This document shows positions 1 through 11,869 of a stretch of 64,000 nt of DNA, in pieces. The position numbers were made by a program, and so were the translations under genes. The stretch is from positions 46,259,206 to 46,323,205 of the forward strand of contig OZ018338.1 in the NCBI GenBank assembly GCA_963969495.1. The letters are read 5' to 3'. The stretch is from Ceratothoa steindachneri (taxonomy: Eukaryota > Arthropoda > Malacostraca > Isopoda > Cymothoidae). Under the pieces are notes generated by a model. It saw nothing but the letters and a program-made list of their open reading frames with translations. It ran no database searches and was not told where the DNA came from. Each line of letters opens with the position of its first letter. Within the stretch, counting starts at the first letter, position 1.

Positions 1-1460
1 CAAGAGAGATGATGGGTCACGGAGGGGCAATAACAATGCAGAAACTCGCTGATGCCATCAAAACCTTCAAGCAAAAAGCTTCAGGTTAGTCGGGACTAAC
101 AAAAGCGAATAAACCAATGCTCCACTGCAAGTGCATCAGGGAATGTTGAACGTCATGAACGCAGCCATGAACACCAGCTACTGTCCTGATGTGTTTAAAC
201 TTGCAAAGGTTATATACATTCCGAAGGGGAACAGACCTCCAGACCAGCTCCTAAACTATAGGCCAATCTCCCTCTTGGAATTTATAGGCAAGATCTTTGA
301 AAAGATCAGGGCCAACAGGCTACAGAACCAGCTAGCCGAGAATAATGCATTTAACTACCAGCATCACGGAGTCCACAGAGGAAGAGGAACCCACACCGCG
401 GTTGCACTCCTCTCAAAAAAACTAGAAACAACCAGGGTAGAGGAAAAGTACGTAGACCTAGTCCCAAAAGAAGTAAAGAAGGCCTTTGACAAGATTTGAT
501 TGAGGGGTCTGCAATTCAAGATCGTAAACATTCGGCTAAACCCAGTCATTGAAAATATCCTCTGCGATTATTTGATGGAAAAAAGAGCACAGATACAGAT
601 CGAGGGCCACAGGGGATCGTAATTTAGCCTGAAGGCTGGTGTGACACAAGAAAGCTGCCTCAGCCCTCTACTGTATAGCATTTTCACGATAGACCTTCCA
701 TCACCAATCAAAGATTACGCGATGTATCTGCAATACGCAGATGACATCACGCAGATTGTACCGAGCACTTAAAACAACGACCTAGTGCAAGCTGCAGAGA
801 CGGCGGCGGAGATCGAAACATAGACTCGTACGAGCGTGAATGGAAGATAAAGACGAACGTCCAAAAGTTCTTCTATATGCCCATGAACCGCACGATACAC
901 GACGACATTTATGTTGGTGATCAAAACCACCACTATTCTCTGGAGGGCACAGTGCTCGGGCTCAAACTTGCCGTTCAGGGATATAGGCATCACGTTGTTA
1001 ACCGGACCAACTTGCACTGATGGAATTAGTGAAAGTGTTCCGCTTGGAAAACTGAGCAGGAGTACCTTAATGAAACTCTACCCTTGCTACGTTAGACCAA
1101 AGCTTATATACCCAGCGATAATCATCCAAACTTCATGGATCAAGACGCTGATATATATGCAGAGGGTACAGAATAAAGCCTCCTTGATCATTAACCACAC
1201 AAGAAGCCAGGAATGCATACCACTACACAGAGCAGCTGAACTAGAACCAATCAACACTTTAGTACAATGGCAAGCAAAGGAGACATGCGACAAAGTAGAA
1301 ACTGAAATACTGCCAACTCTGGACCTGGACTTAGACATTGACATGACAAGACTAAAACGGAAAATCACACGACGGAATAACTTCCCAAGTGGCAGGCCAA
1401 CTGCTGCTGAGGAATTGACAGAGCGGTTTGAATACACTATTCTTTTATGTATTCTTTGAC
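1..1460 (+). pseudogene. Jockey-like LINE ORF2 relic (reverse transcriptase and C-terminal region), cut by window start
   Basis: Degenerate reverse transcriptase of a non-LTR retrotransposon, broken by stops and frameshifts. Visible blocks in order are an RT finger block at 131-499 (IYIPKGN, YRPISLLEFIGKIFEKI, then KKAFDKI with the motif-A aspartate and a stop directly after), a motif-B-like block around 630-690 (GVTQESCLSPLLYSIFT), and the catalytic QYADDI at about 731-748. A C-terminal segment at 911-1459 has YPCYVRPKLIYP and MQRVQNKASLIINHTR, the usual thumb/connection wording of jockey-type ORF2. The same family recurs at 30,440-32,720 and 34,036-36,720 on the other strand. The 5' part lies outside the window or at 2,165-2,670, which encodes the preceding linker. 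Not functional. The clade name rests on motif resemblance only. Confidence 0.8.
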
Positions 1461-1759
1461 CCAAAGTTCATATGGTAACAGGAATTATGACAAAAGCACT
1501 TAGAATACTAAATTATGACCAAAATCCTTGATCACTCTTAAATTATCTAAATCACTTATGTTGAAAAACGTTTTTCAATAGGTACTCAAAATGTATTAAT
1601 TCAGCTACAACTAGAATACAAAGGTTTGAACGCCTAAAAAAATAAATAATTATTTGAAGTGTGTATAATAAAGTAAATAAAACGTATACGTAAATGTATA
1701 TTTGGAATTAAAAATAAACAGATTGTGTATGTATGAATTTGTATGAAAGTATAAAAGTT

Positions 1760-1762
<3 letters not shown>
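1461..1762. other. AT-rich stretch without recognisable gene
   Basis: Strongly AT-rich sequence after the LINE relic. It may be decayed LINE 3' untranslated sequence, but I see no motif that proves it. Confidence 0.4.

Positions 1763-1832
<70 letters not shown>
1763..1832. repeat. (AT)n microsatellite, about 35 units
   Basis: Uninterrupted alternating A and T for about 70 bp. Translating it produces artificial Ile-Tyr repeats. Confidence 0.97.
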
Positions 1833-1835
<3 letters not shown>

Positions 1836-2164
1836 TTTATCAAAAAGCAAGAAGATACAAAAGAGTGAGAAGAACATAGCAAAACAAAAATGCAAGAGAT
1901 GCCCCAATCACCAGACTAAAATATCAACGGTGTGTTCTCACCAAACTATCTCTACCACTATCTACCTAATACTAAAAACTTTGAACATCATCATTTTGAA
2001 TAATGACTTGGAACAAATCTTCAAGAAAATTAATCTCACCGAAAAGTTCACAGCCGGCAAAGGACGAAAAGACGAGAGAAGTCCCCTCAAGAAAACGCCA
2101 TTGATTTTTACCTTCTTCCCACGGGGACTTCAAGAACAAGATTTATATTCTACGGGCCACGTAT

Positions 2165-2670
2165 AGCTGCTATTAACCAGCAACAGGCTGAGATCTGGGA
2201 CAGCCTGATTGAATAAGTAGACAGCGAGGCGAGATCCGATGAGTTCTGGCGACCTGTGAACAAGTTAAAAGGTCTTCTAAGTAGAGAAAAGATCCGCATT
2301 AAGGAGGGTGATGACTAACTGGAAGACCTGGCGGTTTTGGAAGAGAGATTCTGCACATTCTGGAAAGATGTCTTCACGATTACATCAAAAGACAATGCAG
2401 AATTCGACCAGGAATTCTAAGGCCAACTAATGGAAGATCTTAATCAGATTGTGCATCGCCCGCACTCACATGCCTATGTCGATGAAGGGAGGGTTTTGGC
2501 AGAACATAGCCGACCAATTATACCTGAAGAGGTCATGGCAGTCATAAAACCTTTAAACAAAAGGCACCAGGCTCGACGGGCATCACTAAAAACAACTTAG
2601 TACATGCCCCCTGGCAGATCATTCAGGGAATCACGAAAATCTACAATGCTTTCCCTTCTCACCGATAAGC
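2165..2670 (+). pseudogene. Jockey-like LINE ORF2 relic, endonuclease-to-RT linker
   Basis: Conceptual translation across frames gives INQQQAEIWDSLIE, then DEFWRPVNKLKG, then EEVMAVIKPLNK and, after a frameshift, APG-like and ITKNNL wording followed by WQIIQGITKIYNAF. This is the segment just before the reverse transcriptase in jockey-type ORF2 and matches the minus-strand block at 35,527-35,790 (WDNLIDRLNIENDSRTFWYTVKSLRGG). It lies downstream of the RT piece at 1-1460 although it belongs upstream, so the two are separate fragments or rearranged. It carries several stops and is non-coding today. Confidence 0.7.
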
Positions 2671-2889
2671 TCGGTTGCTGTAAAGCTGAGAGTAACACAG
2701 GTCTCAGTAAACAGACTTATCGTCGGAGTAAGTATGAAGTGTTCATAGACGAAAAAAATACACAATATTTTTGCTCAAAATAAATAATTATAATTTATTT
2801 AATTTTATATCATATGCAATTAGAATTGACTATTTGATTTTAGAGCATATGCATGCATGATTTGGACTCCTAAAGGCAGCATGTATGAA

Positions 2890-3860
2890 AGAACCGAAGG
2901 CTTTATCAAGGGTTGAAGTCTTCTACCTTTTGCGGGGTCTTCTTTTGACTTTCTTTAGGTATAAGGCGCCCAATTTATGATTTATTTATTCTTTCCATCT
3001 TGTGTTGTTTCTTCTAACCATGTGTATTGTCATCTAAACTTAAAATATTTATTAACTATATTATGTCACTTTGTTTATGCTCTTGTATATGTATTACTTT
3101 TGTTGTCTCTGTGGGTTATTGCTAACTCCTATCGTTCTGTTTCTTTGAGTTGTATTTACTTTGTTTTTTGTTTTTTAGTTTTTTTATTCCTTTAATTCTG
3201 ATTCCCTTTTGTTTCCAATCCAGTTTTAAAGATCTCAAGAAATGGTGTAATGAATTTGGGTGGGATCCTCCTGTTTTACTTGTTTATTATTTGCATTTTA
3301 TTATTGAATAAGTGCAGGCTAAATGACGGTTAAATAGCTTTCCATATATCTAAAATAATATGTCAATATAGATTTTTCAAATTCCCTCTTTCTTTACAGC
3401 TGTTACTCCTGAATTGGTATTTAATATTGCCAGTTAGGATTTTCAGTATTCGTTTATTCTCTGCCTTTTTTAAGTGTTTTTTTAGTTGGTTGGTTGGTTT
3501 TGTAAGTAATTTATATGTTACTGATAAGTAACTGGTTGGCCTGTAGTTCTTTAACTCTTCCTGTCATTTTATTTTAAATAAGTAAAAAAGAAGCGCTCGC
3601 CAATCTATTGAGATTTTACTCTCCCTTAAATATGTTGTAAACAAACTATCTAAAAAAGTAAGCAAGACTATTATTCATTGCTTTTAATAACATGATTGTC
3701 ACCCAATTTTCTCGGGGGACTTTGCCATTTTTCATGTTCTTGAGTACATGCAAAATTTCCTTTAAAATTGTGCTTCACTGTCTCTCAGTTTCATCTGATT
3801 CACAGATTTGTTGCTTTAAAAAGTTTTTATCATAAGTAGAGGATATATAGATAAATATTT
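2890..3860 (-). pseudogene. RTE-like LINE reverse transcriptase relic
   Basis: Read on the minus strand from about 3,860 downward, the translation gives EILHVLKNMKNGKVP and LLKAMNNSLAYFF. After stops it gives KELQANQLLISNI and ITYKTNQPT. This resembles the RTE-type pre-palm order in which a 'LKNGKAPG' block is followed by a 'NYRPISLL...YK' block. Decay is heavy and catalytic motifs are not visible. A basic tail around 2,890-2,990 could be the ORF end. The assignment is tentative; a profile search with RT models would decide. Confidence 0.4.
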
Positions 3861-3990
3861 GTGTATACCATGTAATGAAAGGGAAAGATTGATTGGAGTT
3901 AGTGCTTTGGTTTTCTTAACATTTTTAAAGTCACAAATCAGATTTGTAAGTTTAAAAATGTTTCCTTAAATGGTATACACAAATATTTAT
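3851..3990. repeat. 21-bp perfect inverted repeat
   Basis: ATAAATATTTGTGTATACCA plus one more T at 3,851-3,871 is matched by its exact reverse complement at 3,970-3,990, with a loop of about 98 bp. It may be a small foldback element; no clear target duplication is visible. Confidence 0.7.
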
Positions 3991-4045
3991 TTCTTATCAC
4001 GTGTTACCTCTCGCGATTTTTTACCAATAGCGAGTAAATTAATGT

Positions 4046-4165
4046 ACAATGAAACCACTTTTTGAAAACAAGTTTATTGAACCGGAGCTGATGATGGTAT
4101 GGAAAACTTCCTACCGAAACTAGTTCCGTTTCAATAAACTTTGTGTTCAAAAAGTGGTTTCATTG

Positions 4166-4166
<1 letters not shown>
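4046..4166 (+). repeat. About 41-bp inverted repeat abutting an (AT)n run, probable PLE-type tail
   Basis: Arms at 4,046-4,086 and 4,125-4,166 are reverse complements with about three differences (ACAATGAAACCACTTTTTGA in the left arm). The 38-bp loop and right arm contain CCGAAACTAGTTCCG, like the 'CCGAAAC' wording seen at other PLE tails. The right arm is followed immediately by (AT)n at 4,169. I infer a Penelope-like 3' tail; there is no protein support at this site. Confidence 0.5.

Positions 4167-4168
<2 letters not shown>

Positions 4169-4238
<70 letters not shown>
4169..4238. repeat. (AT)n microsatellite
   Basis: About 70 bp of alternating AT directly after the inverted repeat. Confidence 0.97.
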
Positions 4239-4240
<2 letters not shown>

Positions 4241-4394
4241 AGGAAAGTTATTGCAGTAACGAAATTAATTATGCGGTTAAAAGGCTATTTTTGGCAAACA
4301 CAGTCATCCTCAAAGCCATTGGAAAGAGTTCTTCTCACATACACGAGAAGGTAACACTTAAATTAATTGTTCTCTCAGATAGCCAAAAAACCTT

Positions 4395-5975
4395 TTCGAT
4401 TGGTCCATTCAAATGCCACCCCTGCTTATCGAAGAGAAAACACCTACAACACCACCAAGCGAAACATCTAGATCACCACTACCTACACCACCGCCACTTT
4501 CACCACTGCCATCAGGTCATCGACACCTACACCACCACCACCAAAACAACTTTACGCCACCATTACTAACACAACCTAAACCAATAACAGCAACCACAAA
4601 GTCACTACACCACCACCGAAAAGCACCACCACCACCTACACCACCTCGAACTACATCACCTACAGCAACCCGCATTATCTACACAATAACTCGCAACACC
4701 TACGCCACCTACACCACCACATACACCGCCGCCACATACAGCAGCTAGACCACCACAAGCCTCACCACCTACATCACCAGCTACAACACTACCACCTACA
4801 CCAACACAACCTAAACCACCATCGCCTACACGAGCACCGACGATACCAACTAGGTCTACACCACCTATACCACCACCACCTATACCATCACTACCTACAC
4901 CAACAATACCACCACACCCTACACCACCTGCACCAATTCTACGTACATCACTACAACCTACACTACAACCATCTACACCACAGCCACTTACATGGCCTAC
5001 ACCACCACCACCTACACCACCACCACCTACACCACCCCACCTACACTATAACCAACTCCAACTAGATCACCTACAAAACTAGCACGTACACCACATACGT
5101 CACCAACATCTACACCACAACCGCCTACACCAACACAGCCTACACTACCTACACCACCCACAACACCATCAGTTACACTACCTATATCAAATATACCACC
5201 ACCATCTAAACCGCCTCCACATACACCAGCCTCACCACCTACATCACCAGCTACGACACTACTACCAACACCACCACAACCTACACCACCACCGCCTACA
5301 CCAACACCACCACTACATACAACAGCACGGCCTGTACCACCTATGTATACACCACCTATACCACCTACACCATAATTACCTATAGTACAACTATCACCAC
5401 CACCCACACCACCTGCACCTACCATAAGTATACCAACTACAACCTACACAACACCCACCTACCTCACAACCACTCAACATCAAATACACCACCACATCTA
5501 CACCACCCTCACCAATATCACTTACACCACCTACGCTACCTACAAAAGCAACGCCACCTACACCACTACAACCTACACAACCACTACCTTTACCAGCACC
5601 ACCTATAACGTCACCACTTACATCAACAATCACCACACCAGTTTCACCTACATCGCCTACACCACCTACAACACCAACTACGCCACCATCATCGACCCTA
5701 ATACTACCCACATCACCACCATTACCACATAAACCACCACAACTTACACCACCATTACCTATAACATCACAACATAAACCACCACACATAAACTACCTGC
5801 ACCACCCCCTAAACCAACTACACCATAACTACCATTTACACCACCACTACCCCTTACATCACCATTACCTACACCACCACCTACACCACTACCAACACCA
5901 GCTACTTCACAACCTACACCACTACCTAAAACACTAAATCTATATACACCCACACAAACACCACTTACACCACGC
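4395..5975. repeat. A/C-rich minisatellite (CCACCTACA-type), about 1.6 kb
   Basis: The plus strand is almost free of G and consists of imperfect short units such as CCACCTACACCA, CCACCACCTACA and CATCACCACCTA. Period is variable, in multiples of three. Long open frames across it translate to Pro/Thr-, His- or Gly/Val-rich low-complexity peptides. They exist in all phases because of the composition, so they are not evidence of a gene. The minus strand is rich in GGTGGTG and GGTGTAGG and could in principle form two-tetrad G-quadruplexes. Confidence 0.93.
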
Positions 5976-6135
5976 TTGACGAATATAATGGTGTTTTTCA
6001 TTCTGCTTCGCTAATACAATGGTGCTTTCAGTCTTCTTGTCGAATGGATTTTTGTTTCCAGTCTGCTTCCAGAATAAAAGGGGTTTTACATTCTGCTTCG
6101 TTACAAGAATGGAAAACGTTTTCGTGACAAGAAGG
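5976..6135. repeat. Degenerate tandem repeat, about 35-37 bp unit
   Basis: Four or so imperfect units share ATTCTGCTTCG or GTCTGCTTC followed by an AATGG/AAAGG-GTTTT block (for example ATTCTGCTTCGCTAATACAA near 6,000 and ATTCTGCTTCGTTACAAGAA near 6,092). It begins exactly where the A/C-rich minisatellite ends. Confidence 0.6.
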
Positions 6136-6980
6136 TTTAGCAAATAAGCTACTACTAAGAAATACATCAAAGTTTGTCGTTCAACAGAAAGTAAAAGGAT
6201 TGAAAAATAAAAGAATGGCGCAAGGTTAATTTACCTGCTAAGACATCCTTCTAACTGTTTTTGACATCTGAAAAATCAATTTTACGGAGAACATAAGGAG
6301 AATGCTCTCATAAATCCATCGTTCCAAAAGTGAAGCATCCTCAGACCATATATGTATGTTTCTACTTCAAAATACAAAAAAAAAAAAAATGGTCCTGAAA
6401 TGTCCCACAAGAACTCCTTTTACCAACCATTAAATATGGGAAGATCTATACGTTTTTTAACAAGCTTTAGCACCGACTCATAGAGTTGGAGTCGTAACAA
6501 AGTGACCTTTAATCAGAGTGCATTAAAATATTGGGTCCTTAGCCTGGAACTACTTTGATCTTAATCGCTTGAGAACCTGTGGACCATTCCTAAATAACAG
6601 ACGGAGAAGTAGAATCGCACAAGCCGAAACCGATCTTAGTTAGCCTCCTATTCTCTTTCTTTATATCAATTAGACAAATATGTCTTAAATCTTATTCGTA
6701 TATCACATTTTTCTAATGATATCCAGAAAGAAAATTTCGCAATACTTTATATTCCGACATTTTTTTGGTAAACTTTGATATAAAATCATAATTAAAATCA
6801 GTGAGCTACAATATATTGTATTTATTCAAACTAAACTCTTCTACCCTTCTCAGTCTCTTAAATGATTCTTCATGGCATTTTTAAGCAACTTATAGAATTA
6901 ATATTCAAAAAAACCCTCTTTAAATCTAATTGTAAACTTTAGAAATAGATAGATGGCGTGGGTATCGGTTTCTCCGTTGG
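6136..6980. other. AT-rich stretch without recognisable gene
   Basis: Contains a poly-A run near 6,377-6,389 and no ORF or motif I can assign on either strand. Confidence 0.4.
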
Positions 6981-7651
6981 TCCTTTCTCGGCTATTTTTT
7001 TCATGATCTTCTTGGAAAATATTCTCTTCAATCAATCTCTTTCCGACTGTCGAACAATTTTCTTATAGGTGATTCTTTTATTATTCGAAGGTCGTTTTTC
7101 ATAATGCAACTCGGGCTGAAATGTTTTGGACTTTTTCAAAATTTTGTTTAGCTAAATAGAACTTATACGATGGAAAGAGAATATAATAGAACCCTGCCTT
7201 TCTTAGACTTGCTAATTTCTAAACAAAATAATATCAAAACCAACTCTGTCTATAGAAAGCGCACGTTTTCAGGTCTTGGTTCAAACTTTTCCCGCAGTAC
7301 ATATATAAACTTCAAGCTTTCTTTTATTAGGAATCTTCAACACAGAAGATGCTCTCATTCTTCTACCTTTTTCTTTTGCACTCGAATTTAAATTCGTAAA
7401 ACTCATTTCCGTAATAATCGTTTTCCTTCCTTTGACTCTTGACTTACCTAAACTTACTGATTTCTCTCTAACAAAAGATTTACACACATTATTTTACCAG
7501 AAAGGGGTACTATCAAAAAATCTTGCCAATTGAAATTCATTCGGTTACTCAAAAATCATTATTGTCCCACTAACTTTCGTGTAAACTTTATCAATAAGAG
7601 AAAAATTGACTGCATGTTTCCCATTTTTCCATTCATGAAAGATCTAACTAG

Positions 7652-7654
<3 letters not shown>
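6980..7654 (+). pseudogene. Penelope-like element relic (RT C-terminus and linker), truncated at (AT)n
   Basis: The frame at 7,170-7,391 reads EREYNRTLPFLDLLISKQNN, then TNSVYRKRTFSGLGSNFSRS. This is the PLE hallmark 'E.E.n..LPFLD...tsVYRKpTfsG' downstream of the RT catalytic core. A later frame at 7,530-7,654 reads FRVNFINKRKIDCMFPIFPFMKDLTRI, matching the linker that precedes the GIY-YIG endonuclease. The endonuclease itself is missing because the sequence runs straight into (AT)n at 7,655. RT core upstream (from about 6,980) is too decayed to place. Non-functional. Confidence 0.75.

Positions 7655-7695
<41 letters not shown>
7655..7695. repeat. (AT)n microsatellite
   Basis: About 40 bp of alternating TA at the 3' break of the PLE relic. 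Confidence 0.95.
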
Positions 7696-7698
<3 letters not shown>

Positions 7699-9084
7699 AT
7701 TTCACCTTAATTAACTTCCTTTGCTAAATTTTTGTCAAAAACAGATGAGCCAATGAGAAAAACTTTGCCCAATAGCAGCGAAGAAAAGATTGTTTTTTGA
7801 CCTATCTTTTATTTTCTCTTGCCCAGTAGCGATCATTATGAGGTTGATATTCTCGCTTAAGTGAAAATGTCACAGAAAGCAACGATATAACTGATAAATG
7901 CATAGGATTTGCTTTAAATATGGATATTTCATCAATATCAAATTTAACACGATTGTAGTAATGTTCTTCATGAACCTTTTGAAGTTGTGTCCAAAGTTTT
8001 TCTTCTTCATTTCTTAAATTCTACACATAAACAAAAACATTTTGACAAAAACAAACTTTAAATATAGTTCCAAGTTGTCTAAATGTAGTTGATTTCGTTA
8101 AAACAATTTTATTAGGCTATTAAAAGCATCCGGAGTTAAAAACCTTAAACTTGAACATCTGAAGATTCTTTCTTATATCGGTCTATTCGTATTTGGGATT
8201 GGGTTCATCATTTTTCAATCGACTTGATTGCTTGGGTATATTTAAATTTGCTTTAAAACAACATCTTTTACTCAATCAAATTGAATCGAGTATTATGGTA
8301 TTATTATTTTAAGATGCAGTTATTTTTTTGCTCTCATTTCTGTCTCGCAAGAGCTGATTATGTTATTTCTAAAACTGTAATATCAACTAAAGGTGGAATC
8401 ATGGAAATTTGCAAAGTAAATGGCGTTACTTAAGAAAAGCTACAGTACGCATCATATTTAGTTTAAATTTTAGGGAGGGACTGCAGCAATTGGCTGCATT
8501 TGTGTAAATTAAACAAAATGAATAAGTCACATGCTTAGAAATTTATGCTTTTCGAAATTCTAACTTTCGCGATTTCGGCTTTCAGGATTTTGGCCAGTAC
8601 CGAGTACAAGAACCACTTCGTCTCTAGTGCCTCATCACACCTCTCCCTGCATCGTGCTGGAAATTATATGGGTCAACCTCAAAATGATTATTTATGGTTA
8701 ATAGGAGTTACTCTTAAAGCAAGTTTGGTATGGTTCATGGTAGGAATTCTTTTCCACCAAGAACTTCCCCCTATCAAATAAAAATTCAGCGAATACTGGA
8801 AAAGTGTTCATTAATGCTTGATGACAACAACATATTGGATTATAATACAGATGCAATAATAAAGAACATCATTCAAACGATCAACCTTGAGATCTACCCT
8901 TCTAAGTAAGGGAAATTATGAACAAGCACGAGAAAATATGAAGGAAAGAATCACAAGGCTATTTAATACCTGCCTAAATATGGACTATTTCATGGACTTC
9001 CTAGATTCATCTTCGAACCAGGTAAAACCCATCTCAACTAACAAATTGAATGCCCATCTCACTTCTGAATGAATCTAAAACCAA
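7696..9084. other. AT-rich stretch; one unassigned 78-codon ORF at 8,545-8,781
   Basis: Mostly AT-rich with no repeat I recognise. The frame at 8,545-8,781 (plus) starts MLFEILTFAISAFRILA and contains YLWLIGVTLKASLVWFMVGI, which looks like one hydrophobic segment. Codon patterns and context give no reason to call it a gene. A second frame at 8,887-9,072 is also unassigned. Confidence 0.25.
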
Positions 9085-9790
9085 AGACTAGGGTGTATCA
9101 ATCACTAGTGACCTCAAGTTCTCGAAACAGTGCATTGAGGCGGAGAAAAAGGCCCAAAGGATGCTAGGCTATATAAAGCGCTAGTTTGGATTTCGGAACA
9201 AGGAGATTGTACTGTGTTTGTACAACTCACTTGTCCGCTTGCACCTGAAGTATGCCGTACAATTTGGGAGTCCTTCATTTCGAAAGGACATCGCGAGATT
9301 GGAAGGCGTACAAGCCAGGGCAACCAAGCTGATTCTCTCTATCCGACATAAAAGTTATGAGGATAGACTAAGGGAATTAGATCTGTTCTAGCTGGAAACC
9401 CGTAGACTGCGTGGTTAGCTCATCGAAGTTTTTAAAATACTTCGAGGGTTCGACAATGTTGACTACCGGGATATTTTCACACTGAGTGAGAACAGAACGC
9501 GCAATCACGGCTTCAAACTTGAACTGAAGCGTTACAACCGCAATCTGTGTGGAAATTTTTTCATTTCCAGTATCTGCGGTAAAGTGGAACGCACTTCCAT
9601 TGAAAGTTGTCAACAGTGAATCTGTTGACCAGTTCAAGTCAAGACTAGACACAGTCTTGAAAAGTGGCCGTTTAGGGACGCAAAACAATTGAGCAGTCAT
9701 GTGCCCGCTCGATTGCTAGTCTAAAGGTACCTTCCTTGAATGGACCGTAAGGTCTCCTAGAACATCCTTCTTTCCTTGTTGTTACTCCTT
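9085..9790 (+). pseudogene. CR1-type LINE ORF2, C-terminal part and 3' tail
   Basis: Translation reads GVSITSDLKFSKQCIEAEKK, AQRMLGYIKR, then EIVLCLYNSLVRLHLKYAVQ, ARLEGVQARATKLI, SYEDRLRELDLF and LETRRLRG-LIEVFKILRG. This is the well-known post-RT region of CR1/L2-type ORF2. Single stops interrupt it (after YIKR, after LDLF, within RRLRG-LI). Downstream text (CTTTCCTTGTTGTTACTCCT near 9,770) resembles a CR1 3' tail. This block is exactly what the minus-strand CR1 at 42,675 lacks, so both may belong to one family. Not functional. Confidence 0.82.
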
Positions 9791-11869
9791 GTTATGTAAA
9801 ATCTAGAGACTGTGAAATCTAGAAGAAACCATCATACATAACAAAACTAATTCTGCTTCAGGAAATGAAGAGACATAACCCCACCTCCACAAATAATAAA
9901 TAAACTAAAACTTTTGAGGCAAAAACTAAAAGGCGTTATATTAAGCTACCAAGGTCTGTAAAGTATCGAGAAGGCCCTCGATAAATGAACATAAAGGTTA
10001 GTATGACAATCGCTGTTAAACCTGAAGATACTGACCCGGAGTACTGCTCAGGTTGGACAATTGTATCCTATTTCAGCACCAACCAGCGATCGGTGGCAAC
10101 ACGACATGATTCAAGAGAGAGCAACCAATGCCAAGTCAAGGGAGTGTGGATATATGACCGATTCGACGTGTTTCGTAGAGAGAAGTTATGTGTAGTGTGT
10201 TCAAAGGAAAGAACTGAAATACGCAGCAGTTTTATAATTGTTTATGTTGGTGATGACGGATGTGGATGATGAAGGCCCAGGCGAATGGAGGAGTGATTGG
10301 CCGCAATTCTCTACCCCTCGATTTTTTCTGTTCTTTCTCATTGGGAATCTAACGTGGTACAATGGCGTGGAAATCCACTCCCTTTTTAACTAGCTCCTCA
10401 GAGCTTCTTCAAAAGAGTCTTAGGAGAAATAAATAACAAAAAGCAAACAAATTTTATATCAAGAAATAACTGGTGAATAAAGTTGCTCCGTAAGAACTCA
10501 ATTGACAGTGTGGGGGTTCTGAACAGTTTGTCTAAATTTCCCCAATGAAATTGTGAAGTCGAGGGAGCAGAAGAGATTGATCGACGTAACTTTCGAAATC
10601 GACGTCTGCGAACTTTTTTACGTGTAAAGTTCTTAATTATTGCGACAGTTTTCCTAAAAATGTCCGTAAGTGCCTCAATAAACCTTGAAGAGTCAATCTA
10701 GAGAACATGTATATTTCGTTTAGCAGTTTACGATCGTCTCCGACAAGATTATTCTTTCCTTTATAACTCATCCATTTTTCCATTTCTTTCTTCAGTGATT
10801 TCTTAACCCGAAATTAAGGGATAAGATAAAACCCTGAACTAATATGAGGTCCAGTATTGAGGTTATTTCCGATATTCCTGAGAATGACAAGAAGTTTGTG
10901 TTGCTGTAAGGAAGAAAATAGGAGAGATCTGTTCATCGCCGGCATAAACATCTCTCTAAGATCCTACCCCGGCACTTGGTAGGGAGATGCACCCTGTAGA
11001 TGCTTTATCGTTCCCTGCCTCCCACATAGGGGCAAAAATGAAACCAGATTGGGAAGGGTCGGCTGGAGCTGATGAAGGTAAAGAGGAGTAGGAGTAAATC
11101 ATTTAAAATGAGGGATGAGAGTAAGAGAATCGGGGGCATTCTTATAGCGGATAGAATGGAACAACTCCATTTTGTGGACTTTCGTGGAATCCGAATCATG
11201 CATCCCTCAATTCCTTATTTCCTTCCATTACTTTTAGTTCTTTCACTTCACGTTCATTCGTTCAAATTCACACTGATAGCGGGAGAGCTGCTTTTCAGTT
11301 ATCACTTTCCTTCATTTGTTTAATGTGGCATTCCTACTATTAAGAGTAATAAAGATGCCTGAGTTTGTGTTTGTTTTATTATTAAAACCCTTTATTGTTT
11401 CTGTTATGTTTTTTGGATAATTAGTTAAGATGTATGTTTGCCTTCGCTTATTTCAATTTAATTTTAGGTTATTATTTTCATTTTTTTATTCACTTTCTAT
11501 TTTAATATTTCTTATACTTGTATATTGACGACATTAACACACAACTTCACTTTATTTCATTTTTTAGATTTTAGTTTTATATTTAGTACTATTCACTTGT
11601 TTTATTTTAACCCTTATGAGTTATTTTACACTTTCTTGCTGATGTCTACACTAAAACTAATAATGGTGCTTCCTCGTTTCTTAGTTGATGTTATCCGGTA
11701 AGGAGGCAAGTGTTGAAAGAATTTTCTAATGGTAGTTTGTTCTGAAAATATAGGGGAAAGAGCGTCTATTTTTCTTCTTATTTTCTCCAGTGCATTATTA
11801 TTGTTTACATAGAACTGGCCTATTTCTGCCTCGATGTAAATTTCTGACCTTATTTCTTCCCTCTAGTGT
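9791..11869. other. Non-coding stretch; possible SINE-like core near 11,183
   Basis: No recognisable protein. The frame at 9,985-10,269 (94 codons) is unassigned. At 11,183-11,203 the sequence CGTGGAATCCGAATCATGCA resembles two other sites (30,441-30,460 and 39,703-39,729). Read on the minus strand these sites contain a GGTTCGxxTCC-like Pol III B-box sequence. I cannot define element ends. Confidence 0.3.

Noticed and set aside
5027..6001. Glycine/valine-rich 'proteins' on the minus strand and Pro/Thr/His-rich frames on the plus strand
   Set aside because: Artefacts of the CCA-type minisatellite; several overlapping phases stay open because stop codons are rare in this composition.
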